Source: Hydractinia symbiolongicarpus
Taxonomy: Eukaryota > Cnidaria > Hydrozoa > Anthoathecata > Hydractiniidae
NCBI RefSeq assembly: GCF_029227915.1
Contig: NC_079883.1
Location: 32,428,001-32,492,000 of the forward strand
Direction: 5' to 3'
DNA: 64,000 nucleotides
Shown here: in pieces, positions 1 to 12,285 of the stretch
Numbering within the stretch: the first letter of the stretch is position 1
How the letters are laid out: each line of letters begins with the position of its first letter
The notes under the pieces: generated by a model
Database searches by the model: none
The model's input: the letters and a program-made list of their open reading frames with translations, nothing else
What the model was told of the DNA's origin: nothing
Made by a program: the position numbers and the translations under genes

Positions 1-565
1 TAAATTATATTTTAATCACTAAAACGCATGAGACTTGTAGTTTTTAAAAATGCTTTCATTTTTGATGACACGTTGAATAAAAGAAGTTTAATCGCCGGCA
101 AACGAAAACCCGCGATTACCCGTAAATACCGGAATCGGCCCGTATAATCAAAAGTATACAAAGAAAGTACCCAGGGAGTAAACTCATTTCCTGAACGATT
201 TTTTGAATTTTTTTAATCACTAAAACGCATGAGACTTGTAGTTTTTAAAAATGTTTTCATTTTTGATGAGACGCTGAATAAAAGAAGTTTAATCGCCGGC
301 AAACGAAAACCCGCCATTTCCCGTAAATACCGGAATCGACCCGTATAGTCAAAAGTATACAAAGAAAGTACCCAAGGAGTAAACTCATTTCCCGAACGAT
401 TTTTTAAATTTTTTTTTAATCACTAAAACGCATGAGACATGTAGTTTTTAAAAATGTTTTCATTTTTGATGAGACGCTGAATAAAAGAAGTTTAATCGCC
501 GGAAAACGAAAACCCGCGATTTCCCGAAAATACCGGGCTTGGCCGGTATATTCGAATGTATACAA

Positions 566-3500
566 AGAAAGTACCCAGGGTGTAAACTGATTTCCCGAAC
601 GATTTTTTAAACTATTTTTTAATCACTAAAACGCACGAGACTTGTAGTTTTCGAAAATGTTTTTATTTTTGATGAGACGTTGAATAAAAGAAGTTTACTC
701 GCCGGCAAACGAAAACCCGCGATTTCCCGAAAATACCGAAATCGGCCAGTATAGTCAACAGTATACAAAGAAAGTTCCCAGGGAGTAAACTCATTTCCCG
801 AACGATTTTTTAAATTATTTTTTCACCTCTAAAACGCATGAGACTTGTAGTTTTAAAAAATGTTTTCATTTTTGATGAGACGCTGAATAAAAGAAGTTTA
901 ATCGCCGGCAAACAAAAACCCGCGATTTTCAGTAAATACCGAAATTGGCCCGTATAGTCGAATGTATACAAAGAAACTACCCAGGGAGTAAACTAATTTT
1001 CCGAACAAATTTTTAAATAATTTTTTTACCTCTAAAACGCATGAGACTTGTAGTTTTAAAAAATGTTTTCATTTTTGATGAGACGCTGAATAAAAGAAGT
1101 TTAATCGCCGGCAAACGAAAACCCGCGATTTCCCGAAAATCCCGGGCTTGGCTTGTATGGTCGAATGTAAACAAACAAACTACCCAGGGAGTAAACTGAT
1201 TTCCCGAACGATTTTTTAAATAATTTCTGCACCACTAGAACGAATGAGACTTGTAGTATTCAAAAATGTTCACATTTTTGATGAGACGCTGAATAAAAGA
1301 AGTTTAATAGCCGGTAAACGAAAACCCGCGATTTCCCGTAAACCCCGGGCTTGGCCCGTATAGTCGAATGTATACAAAAAAGTACCCAGGGAGTAAATTC
1401 ATTTCCCGAACGATTTTTTAAATTATTTTTTAATCACTAAAACGCTTGAGACTTGTAGTTTTCAAGAATGTTTTCATTTTTGATGAGATGCTGAATAAAA
1501 GAAGTTTAATCGCCGGCAAACGAAAACCGGCGATTTCCCGTAAATTCTGGAATCAGCCCGTATAGTCAAAAGTATACAAGGAAAGTACCCAGGGAGTAAA
1601 CTCATTTCCCGAACGATTTTTTAAATTATTTTTTCACCAATAAAACGCATGAGACTTGTAGTTTTCAAAAAACGTTTCATTTTTGATGAGACGCTGACTA
1701 AAAGAAGTTTAATCGCCGGCAAACGAAAACCCGCGATTTCCCGTAAATCCCGGGCTTGGCCGTATAGTCGAATGTATACAAAGAAAGTACCCAGGGAGTA
1801 AATTGATTTCCCGAACGCTTTTTTAAATAATTTCTGCACCACTAGAACGAATGAGACTTGTAGTATTCAAAAATGTTTACATTTCCGGAAAATCCCGGGC
1901 TTGGCTTGTATAGTCGAATGTAAACAAACAAAGTACCCAGGGAGTAAACTGATTTCCCGAACGATTTTTTAAATAATTTCTGCACCACTAGAACGAATGA
2001 GACTTGTAGTATTCAAAAATGTTCACATTTTTGATGAGACGCTGAATAAAAGAAGTTTAATAGCCGGTAAACGAAAACCCGCGATTTTCCGTAAACCCCG
2101 GGCTTGGCCCGTATAGTCGAATGTATACAAAAAAGTACCCAGGGAGTAAATTCATTTCCCGACCGATTTTTTAAATTATTTTTTAATCACTGAAACGCTT
2201 GAGACTTGTAGTTTTCAAGAATGTGTTCATTTTTGATGAGACGCTGAATAAAAGAAGTTTAATCGCCCGCAAACGAAAACCGGCGATTTCCCGTAAATTC
2301 TGGAATCAGCCCGTATAGTCAAAAGTATACAAGGAAAGTACCCAGGGAGTAAACTCATTTACCGAACGATTTTTTAAATAATCTCTGCACCACTAGAACG
2401 AATGAGACTTGTAGTATTCAAAAATGTTTACATTTTTGGTGAGACGCTGAATAAAAGCAGTTTAATCTCCGGGAAACGAAAACCCGCGATTTCCCCTAAA
2501 TCCCAGACTCGGCCCGTATAATTGAAAGTATACAGAGAAAGTACCCAGGGTGTAAACTGATTTCCCGAACGATTTTTTAAACTATTTTTTAATCACTAAA
2601 ACGCACGAGACTTGTAGTTTTCGAAAATGTTTTTATTTTTGATGAGACGTTGAATAAAAGAAGTTTACTCGCCGGCAAACGAAAACCCGCGATTTCCCGA
2701 AAATACCGAAATCGGCCAGTATAGTCAACAGTATACAAAGAAAGTTCCCAGGGAGTAAACTCATTTCCCGAACGATTTTTTAAATTATTTTTTCACCTCT
2801 AAAACGCATGAGACTTGTAGTTTTAAAAAATGTTTTCATTTTTGATGAGACGCTGAATAAAAGAAGTTTAATCGCCGGCAAACAAAAACCCGCGATTTTC
2901 AGTAAATACCGAAATTGGCCCGTATAGTCGAATGTATACAAAGAAACTACCCAGGGAGTAAACTAATTTTCCGAACAAATTTTTAAATAATTTTTTTACC
3001 TCTAAAACGCATGAGACTTGTAGTTTTAAAAAATGTTTTCATTTTTGATGAGACGCTGAATAAAAGAAGTTTAATCGCCGGCAAACGAAAACCCGCGATT
3101 TCCCGAAAATCCCGGGCTTGGCTTGTATGGTCGAATGTAAACAAACAAACTACCCAGGGAGTAAACTGATTTCCCGAACGATTTTTTAAATAATTTCTGC
3201 ACCACTAGAACGAATGAGACTTGTAGTATTCAAAAATGTTCACATTTTTGATGAGACGCTGAATAAAAGAAGTTTAATAGCCGGTAAACGAAAACCCGCG
3301 ATTTCCCGTAAACCCCGGGCTTGGCCCGTATAGTCGAATGTATACAAAAAAGTACCCAGGGAGTAAATTCATTTCCCGAACGATTTTTTAAATTATTTTT
3401 TAATCACTAAAACGCTTGAGACTTGTAGTTTTCAAGAATGTTTTCATTTTTGATGAGATGCTGAATAAAAGAAGTTTAATCGCCGGCAAACGAAAACCGG

Positions 3501-6475
3501 CGATTTCCCGTAAATTCTGGAATCAGCCCGTATAGTCAAAAGTATACAAGGAAAGTACCCAGGGAGTAAACTCATTTCCCGAACGATTTTTTAAATTATT
3601 TTTTCACCAATAAAACGCATGAGACTTGTAGTTTTCAAAAAACGTTTCATTTTTGATGAGACGCTGACTAAAAGAAGTTTAATCGCCGGCAAACGAAAAC
3701 CCGCGATTTCCCGTAAATCCCGGGCTTGGCCGTATAGTCGAATGTATACAAAGAAAGTACCCAGGGAGTAAATTGATTTCCCGAACGCTTTTTTAAATAA
3801 TTTCTGCACCACTAGAACGAATGAGACTTGTAGTATTCAAAAATGTTTACATTTCCGGAAAATCCCGGGCTTGGCTTGTATAGTCGAATGTAAACAAACA
3901 AAGTACCCAGGGAGTAAACTGATTTCCCGAACGATTTTTTAAATAATTTCTGCACCACTAGAACGAATGAGACTTGTAGTATTCAAAAATGTTCACATTT
4001 TTGATGAGACGCTGAATAAAAGAAGTTTAATAGCCGGTAAACGAAAACCCGCGATTTTCCGTAAACCCCGGGCTTGGCCCGTATAGTCGAATGTATACAA
4101 AAAAGTACCCAGGGAGTAAATTCATTTCCCGACCGATTTTTTAAATTATTTTTTAATCACTGAAACGCTTGAGACTTGTAGTTTTCAAGAATGTGTTCAT
4201 TTTTGATGAGACGCTGAATAAAAGAAGTTTAATCGCCCGCAAACGAAAACCGGCGATTTCCCGTAAATTCTGGAATCAGCCCGTATAGTCAAAAGTATAC
4301 AAGGAAAGTACCCAGGGAGTAAACTCATTTACCGAACGATTTTTTAAATAATCTCTGCACCACTAGAACGAATGAGACTTGTAGTATTCAAAAATGTTTA
4401 CATTTTTGGTGAGACGCTGAATAAAAGCAGTTTAATCTCCGGGAAACGAAAACCCGCGATTTCCCCTAAATCCCAGACTCGGCCCGTATAATTGAAAGTA
4501 TACAGAGAAAGTACCCAGGGTGTAAACTGATTTCCCGAACGATTTTTTAAACTATTTTTTAATCACTAAAACGCACGAGACTTGTAGTTTTCGAAAATGT
4601 TTTTATTTTTGATGAGACGTTGAATAAAAGAAGTTTACTCGCCGGCAAACGAAAACCCGCGATTTCCCGAAAATACCGAAATCGGCCAGTATAGTCAACA
4701 GTATACAAAGAAAGTTCCCAGGGAGTAAACTCATTTCCCGAACGATTTTTTAAATTATTTTTTCACCTCTAAAACGCATGAGACTTGTAGTTTTAAAAAA
4801 TGTTTTCATTTTTGATGAGACGCTGAATAAAAGAAGTTTAATCGCCGGCAAACAAAAACCCGCGATTTTCAGTAAATACCGAAATTGGCCCGTATAGTCG
4901 AATGTATACAAAGAAACTACCCAGGGAGTAAACTAATTTTCCGAACAAATTTTTAAATAATTTTTTTACCTCTAAAACGCATGAGACTTGTAGTTTTAAA
5001 AAATGTTTTCATTTTTGATGAGACGCTGAATAAAAGAAGTTTAATCGCCGGCAAACGAAAACCCGCGATTTCCCGAAAATCCCGGGCTTGGCTTGTATGG
5101 TCGAATGTAAACAAACAAACTACCCAGGGAGTAAACTGATTTCCCGAACGATTTTTTAAATAATTTCTGCACCACTAGAACGAATGAGACTTGTAGTATT
5201 CAAAAATGTTCACATTTTTGATGAGACGCTGAATAAAAGAAGTTTAATAGCCGGTAAACGAAAACCCGCGATTTCCCGTAAACCCCGGGCTTGGCCCGTA
5301 TAGTCGAATGTATACAAAAAAGTACCCAGGGAGTAAATTCATTTCCCGAACGATTTTTTAAATTATTTTTTAATCACTAAAACGCTTGAGACTTGTAGTT
5401 TTCAAGAATGTTTTCATTTTTGATGAGATGCTGAATAAAAGAAGTTTAATCGCCGGCAAACGAAAACCGGCGATTTCCCGTAAATTCTGGAATCAGCCCG
5501 TATAGTCAAAAGTATACAAGGAAAGTACCCAGGGAGTAAACTCATTTCCCGAACGATTTTTTAAATTATTTTTTCACCAATAAAACGCATGAGACTTGTA
5601 GTTTTCAAAAATCGTTTCATTTTTGATGAGACGCTGACTAAAAGAAGTTTAATCGCCGGCAAACGAAAACCCGCGATTTCCCGTAAATCCCGGGCTTGGC
5701 CGTATAGTCGAATGTATACAAAGAAAGTACCCAGGGAGTAAATTGATTTCCCGAACGCTTTTTTAAATAATTTCTGCACCACTAGAACGAATGAGACTTG
5801 TAGTATTCAAAAATGTTTACATTTCCGGAAAATCCCGGGCTTGGCTTGTATAGTCGAATGTAAACAAACAAAGTACCCAGGGAGTAAACTGATTTCCCGA
5901 ACGATTTTTTAAATAATTTCTGCACCACTAGAACGAATGAGACTTGTAGTATTCAAAAATGTTCACATTTTTGATGAGACGCTGAATAAAAGAAGTTTAA
6001 TAGCCGGTAAACGAAAACCCGCGATTTTCCGTAAACCCCGGGCTTGGCCCGTATAGTCGAATGTATACAAAAAAGTACCCAGGGAGTAAATTCATTTCCC
6101 GACCGATTTTTTAAATTATTTTTTAATCACTGAAACGCTTGAGACTTGTAGTTTTCAAGAATGTGTTCATTTTTGATGAGACGCTGAATAAAAGAAGTTT
6201 AATCGCCCGCAAACGAAAACCGGCGATTTCCCGTAAATTCTGGAATCAGCCCGTATAGTCAAAAGTATACAAGGAAAGTACCCAGGGAGTAAACTCATTT
6301 ACCGAACGATTTTTTAAATAATCTCTGCACCACTAGAACGAATGAGACTTGTAGTATTCAAAAATGTTTACATTTTTGGTGAGACGCTGAATAAAAGCAG
6401 TTTAATCTCCGGGAAACGAAAACCCGCGATTTCCCCTAAATCCCAGACTCGGCCCGTATAATTGAAAGTATACAG
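566..6475. repeat. 1970-bp higher-order repeat of satellite A, three tandem copies
   Basis: Three copies run at about 566-2535, 2536-4505 and 4506-6475. Each contains ten monomer intervals; nine are 202-203 bp and one is only 146 bp. The copies look almost identical by eye. The only difference I noticed is A at 1672 and 3642 against T at 5612. Such identity across nearly 6 kb implies recent amplification or homogenisation of the whole decamer, because monomers inside one unit differ from each other far more than units do. Boundaries are accurate to a few tens of bases, since flanking monomers are also related. Confidence 0.9.
1853..1998. repeat. Truncated 146-bp satellite A monomer fixed in the 1970-bp unit
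   Basis: The spacing between landmarks drops from 203 to 146 bp. The sequence jumps from ATGTTTACATTT straight to CCGGAAAATCCCGGG, which removes the GATGAGACGCTGA to AAACCCGCG part. The same truncated monomer is at 3823-3968 and 5793-5938, so the deletion came before amplification of the decamer and marks it. Confidence 0.85.
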
Positions 6476-7290
6476 AGAAAGTACCCAGGGTGTAAACTGA
6501 TTTCCCGAACGATTTTTTAAACTATTTTTTAATCACTAAAACGCACGAGACTTGTAGTTTTCGAAAATGTTTTTATTTTTGATGAGACGTTGAATAAAAG
6601 AAGTTTACTCGCCGGCAAACGAAAACCCGCGATTTCCCGAAAATACCGAAATCGGCCAGTATAGTCAACAGTATACAAAGAAAGTTCCCAGGGAGTAAAC
6701 TCATTTCCCGAACGATTTTTTAAATTATTTTTTCACCTCTAAAACGCATGAGACTTGTAGTTTTAAAAAATGTTTTCATTTTTGATGAGACGCTGAATAA
6801 AAGAAGTTTAATCGCCGGCAAACAAAAACCCGCGATTTTCAGTAAATACCGAAATTGGCCCGTATAGTCGAATGTATACAAAGAAACTACCCAGGGAGTA
6901 AACTAATTTTCCGAACAAATTTTTAAATAATTTTTTTACCTCTAAAACGCATGAGACTTGTAGTTTTAAAAAATGTTTTCATTTTTGATGAGACGCTGAA
7001 TAAAAGAAGTTTAATCGCCGGCAAACGAAAACCCGCGATTTCCCGAAAATCCCGGGCTTGGCTTGTATAGTCGAATGTAAACAAACAAAGTACCCAGGGA
7101 GTAAACTGATTTCCCGAACGATTTTTTAAATAATTTCTGCACCACTAGAACGAATGAGACTTGTAGTATTCAAAAATGTTTACATTTTTGGTGAGACGCT
7201 GAATAAAAGCAGTTTAATCTCCGGGAAACGAAAACCCGCGATTTCCCCTAAATCCCAGACTCGGCCCGTATAATTGAAAGTATACAAAGA
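6476..7290. repeat. Partial, rearranged fourth copy of the 1970-bp unit
   Basis: The sequence continues the 1970-bp unit from 6476 to about 7068. It then reads GCTTGTATAGTCGAATG where the unit has GCTTGTATGG, and passes directly into the CTCCGGGAAACG type monomer that lies near the end of the unit (compare about 2404-2530). About five monomers of the unit are skipped. This is the product expected from unequal crossing over between non-equivalent monomers and marks the right edge of the homogenised block. Confidence 0.7.
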
Positions 7291-8239
7291 AAGTACCCAG
7301 GGAGTAAACTCATTTCCCGAACGATTTTTTATATTATATTTTAATCACTAAAACGCATGAGACTTGTAGTTTTCAAAAATGTTTTCATTTTTGATGAGAC
7401 GCTGAATAAAAGAAGTTTAATCGCCGGCAAACGAAAACCCGCAATTTCCCGTAAATACTGGAATCGGCCCGTATAGTCAAAAGTATACAAAGAAAGTACC
7501 CAGGGAGTAAACTCATTTCCCGAACGATTTTTTAAATTATTTTTTAATCACTAAAACGCATGAGACTTGTAGTTTTCAAAAATGCTTTCATTTTTGATGA
7601 GACGTTGAATAAAAGAAGTTTAATCGCCGGCAAACGAAAACCCGCGATTTCCCGTAAATCCCGGGCTTGGCCCGTATAGTCGAATGTATACAAAGAAAGT
7701 ACCCAGGGATTAAATTAATTTCCCGAACGATTTTTTAAATAATTTCTGCACCACTAGAACGAATGAGACTTGTAGTATTCAAAAATGTTTACATTTTTGG
7801 TGAGACGCTGAATAAAAGAAGTTTAATCGCCGGCAAACGAAAACCCGCGTTACCCTAAATCCCGGACTCGGCCCGTATAATTGAAAGTATACAAAGAAAG
7901 TACCCAGGGAGTAAACTCATTTCCCGAAGGATTTTTTATATTATAATTTAATCACGAAAACGCATGAGACTTGTAGTTTTCAAAAATGTTTCATTTTTCA
8001 TGATACGCTGAATAAAAGAAGTTAAATCGCCGGCAAACGAAAACCCGCGTTACCCTAAATCCCGGACTCAGCCCGTATAATTAAAAGTATACAAAGAAAG
8101 TACGCAGGGAGTAAACTGATTTCCCGAACGATTTTTTAAATAATTTCTGCACCACTAGAACGAATGAGACTTGAAGTATTCAAAAATGCTTTCATTTTTG
8201 ATGAGACGTTGAATAAAAGAAGTTTAATCGCCGGCAAAC

Positions 8240-11200
8240 GAAAACCCGCGATTTCCCGTAAATCCCGGGCTTGGCCCGTATAGTCGAATGTATACAAAGA
8301 AAGTACCCAGGGAGTAAACTGATTTCCCGAACGATTTTTGAAATTATTTTTTAATCACTAAAACGCACGAGACTTGTAGTTTTCAAAAATGTTTTTATTT
8401 TTGATGAGACGTTGAATAAAAGAAGTTTAATCGCCGGCAAACGAAAACCCGCGATTTCCCGAAAATACCGAAATCGGCCAGTATAGTCAACAGTATACAA
8501 AGAAAGTACCCAGGGAGTAAACTCATTTCCCGAACGATTTTTTAAATTATTTTTTCACCTCTAAAACGCATGAGACTTGCAGTTTTAAAAAATGTTTTCA
8601 TTTTTCATGAGACGCTGAATAAAAGAAGTTTAATCGCCGCCAAACGAAAACCCGCGATTTCCCGTAAATCCCTGGCTTGGCCCGTATAGTCGAATGTATA
8701 CAAAGAAAGTACCCAGGGAGTAAATTCATTTCCCGAACGATTTTTTAAATTATTTTTTAATCACTGAAACGCTTGAGACTTGTAGTTTTCAAGAATGTTT
8801 TCATTTTTGATGAGACGCTGAATAAAAGAAGTTTAATCGCCGGCAAACGAAAACCGGCGATTTCCCGTAAATTCTGGAATCAGCCCGTATAGTCAAAAGT
8901 ATGCAAGGAAAGTACCCAGGGAGTAAACTCATTTCCCGAAGGATTTTTATATTATTTTTTAATCACTAAAACGCATGAGACTTGTAGTTTTCAAAAATGT
9001 TTTCATTTTTGATAAGACGCTGAATAAAAGAAGTTTAATCGCCGGCAAACGAAAACCCGCGATTACCCGTAAATACCGGAATCGGCCCGTATAGTCAAAA
9101 GTATACAAAGAAAGTACCCAGGGAGTAAACTCATTTCCCGAACGATTTTTTAAATTATTTTTTTACCAATAAAACGCATGAGACTTGTAGTTTTCAAAAA
9201 TCGTTTCATTTTTGATGAGACGCTGACTAAAAGAAGTTTAATCGCCGGCAAACGAAAACCCGCGATTTCCCGTAAATCCGGACTTGGCCGTATAGTCGAA
9301 TGTATACAAAGAAAGTACCCAGGGAGTAAATTGATTTCCCGAACGATTTTTTAAATAATTTCTGCACCACTAGAACAAATGAGACTTGTAGTATTCAAAA
9401 ATGTTTACATTTTTGGTGAGACGCTGAATAAAAGAAGTTTAATCGCCGGCAAACGAAAACCCGCGTTAACCTAAATCCCGGACTCGGCCCGTATAATTAA
9501 AAGTGTACAAAGAAAGTACCCAGGGAGTAAACTGATTTCCCGAACGATTTTTTAAATAATCTCTGCACCACTAGAACGAATGAGACTTGTAGTATTCAAA
9601 AATGATTACATTTTTGGTGAGACGTTGAATAAAAGCAGTTTAATCTCCCGCAAACGAAACCCGCGATTTCGCGAAAATCCCGGGCTTGGCTTGTATAGTC
9701 CAATGTATACAAACAAAGTACCCAGGGAGTAAACTGATTTCCCGAACGATTTTTTAAATTATTTTTCACCCCTAAAACGCATGAGACTTGTAGTTTTCAG
9801 AAATGTTTTTATTTTTGATGAGACGCTTAATGAAAGTGGTTTAATCGCCGGCAAACGAAAACCCGCGATTTCCCGTAAATCCCGGGCTTGGCCCATATAG
9901 TCGAATGTATACAAAGAAAGTACCCAGGGAGTAAACTCATTTCCAAAACGATTTTTTAAATTATCTTTTCACCACTAAAACGCATGGGACTTGCAGTTTT
10001 CAAAAATGCTTTCATTTTTGATGAGACGTTGAATAAAAGAAGTTTAATCGCCGGCAAACGAAAACCCGCGATTTCCCGTAAATCCCGGGCTTGGCCCGTA
10101 TAGTCGAATGTATACAAGGAAAGTACCCAGGGATTAAATTAATTTCCCGAACGATTTTTTAAATAATTTCTGCACCACTAGAACGAATGAGACTTGTAGT
10201 ATTCAAAAATGTTTACATTTTTGGTGAGACGCTGAATAAAAGAAGTTTAATCGCCGACAAACGAAAACCCGCGATTTCCCGTAAATCCCGGGCTTGGCCC
10301 GTATAGTCGAATGTATACAAAGAAAGTACCCAGGGAGTAAACTGATTTCCCGAACGATTTTTGAAATTATTTTTTAATCACTAAAACGCACGAGACTTGT
10401 AGTTTTCAAAAATGTTTTTATTTTTGATGAGACGTTGAATAAAAGAAGTTTAATCGCCGGCAAACGAAAACCCGCGATTTCCCGAAAATACCGAAATCGG
10501 CCAGTATAGTCAACAGTATACAAAGAAAGTACCCAGGGAGTAAACTCATTTCCCGAACGATTTTTTAAATTATTTTTTCACCTCTAAAACGCATGAGACT
10601 TGCAGTTTTAAAAAATGTTTTCATTTTTCATGAGACGCTGAATAAAAGAAGTTTAATCGCCGCCAAACGAAAACCCGCGATTTCCCGTAAATCCCTGGCT
10701 TGGCCCGTATAGTCGAATGTATACAAAGAAAGTACCCAGGGAGTAAATTCATTTCCCGAACGATTTTTTAAATTATTTTTTAATCACTGAAACGCTTGAG
10801 ACTTGTAGTTTTCAAGAATGTTTTCATTTTTGATGAGACGCTGAATAAAAGAAGTTTAATCGCCGGCAAACGAAAACCGGCGATTTCCCGTAAATTCTGG
10901 AATCAGCCCGTATAGTCAAAAGTATGCAAGGAAAGTACCCAGGGAGTAAACTCATTTCCCGAAGGATTTTTATATTATTTTTTAATCACTAAAACGCATG
11001 AGACTTGTAGTTTTCAAAAATGTTTTCATTTTTGATAAGACGCTGAATAAAAGAAGTTTAATCGCCGGCAAACGAAAACCCGCGATTACCCGTAAATACC
11101 GGAATCGGCCCGTATAGTCAAAAGTATACAAAGAAAGTACCCAGGGAGTAAACTCATTTCCCGAACGATTTTTTAAATTATTTTTTTACCAATAAAACGC

Positions 11201-12285
11201 ATGAGACTTGTAGTTTTCAAAAATCGTTTCATTTTTGATGAGACGCTGACTAAAAGAAGTTTAATCGCCGGCAAACGAAAACCCGCGATTTCCCGTAAAT
11301 CCGGACTTGGCCGTATAGTCGAATGTATACAAAGAAAGTACCCAGGGAGTAAATTGATTTCCCGAACGATTTTTTAAATAATTTCTGCACCACTAGAACA
11401 AATGAGACTTGTAGTATTCAAAAATGTTTACATTTTTGGTGAGACGCTGAATAAAAGAAGTTTAATCGCCGGCAAACGAAAACCCGCGTTAACCTAAATC
11501 CCGGACTCGGCCCGTATAATTAAAAGTGTACAAAGAAAGTACCCAGGGAGTAAACTGATTTCCCGAACGATTTTTTAAATAATCTCTGCACCACTAGAAC
11601 GAATGAGACTTGTAGTATTCAAAAATGATTACATTTTTGGTGAGACGTTGAATAAAAGCAGTTTAATCTCCCGCAAACGAAACCCGCGATTTCGCGAAAA
11701 TCCCGGGCTTGGCTTGTATAGTCCAATGTATACAAACAAAGTACCCAGGGAGTAAACTGATTTCCCGAACGATTTTTTAAATTATTTTTCACCCCTAAAA
11801 CGCATGAGACTTGTAGTTTTCAGAAATGTTTTTATTTTTGATGAGACGCTTAATGAAAGTGGTTTAATCGCCGGCAAACGAAAACCCGCGATTTCCCGTA
11901 AATCCCGGGCTTGGCCCATATAGTCGAATGTATACAAAGAAAGTACCCAGGGAGTAAACTCATTTCCAAAACGATTTTTTAAATTATCTTTTCACCACTA
12001 AAACGCATGGGACTTGCAGTTTTCAAAAATGCTTTCATTTTTGATGAGACGTTGAATAAAAGAAGTTTAATCGCCGGCAAACGAAAACCCGCGATTTCCC
12101 GTAAATCCCGGGCTTGGCCCGTATAGTCGAATGTATACAAGGAAAGTACCCAGGGATTAAATTAATTTCCCGAACGATTTTTTAAATAATTTCTGCACCA
12201 CTAGAACGAATGAGACTTGTAGTATTCAAAAATGTTTACATTTTTGGTGAGACGCTGAATAAAAGAAGTTTAATCGCCGACAAAC
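8240..12285. repeat. 2023-bp higher-order repeat of satellite A, two tandem copies
   Basis: Landmarks at 8369 and 10392 and the rare GATTACATTTTT variant at 9604 and 11627 are all offset by exactly 2023 bp (ten monomers). The copies are about 8240-10262 and 10263-12285 and share private variants, for example CACGAGACTTGTAG followed by TTTTTATTTTTGATG, the GCCGCCAAACG variant, and GACGCTTAATGAAAGTGG. The match breaks where copy 2 reads CCCGCGTTACCC at about 12295 and copy 1 reads CCCGCGATTTCCC. Confidence 0.87.

Noticed and set aside
1621-1842. Open frames of 60-73 codons on the minus strand, repeated throughout satellite A (for example 1621-1842, 14407-14628, 24136-24318)
   Set aside because: They are the same monomer read again and again. 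The period is not a multiple of 3, each frame ends within about one monomer, and point changes between monomers break them freely.
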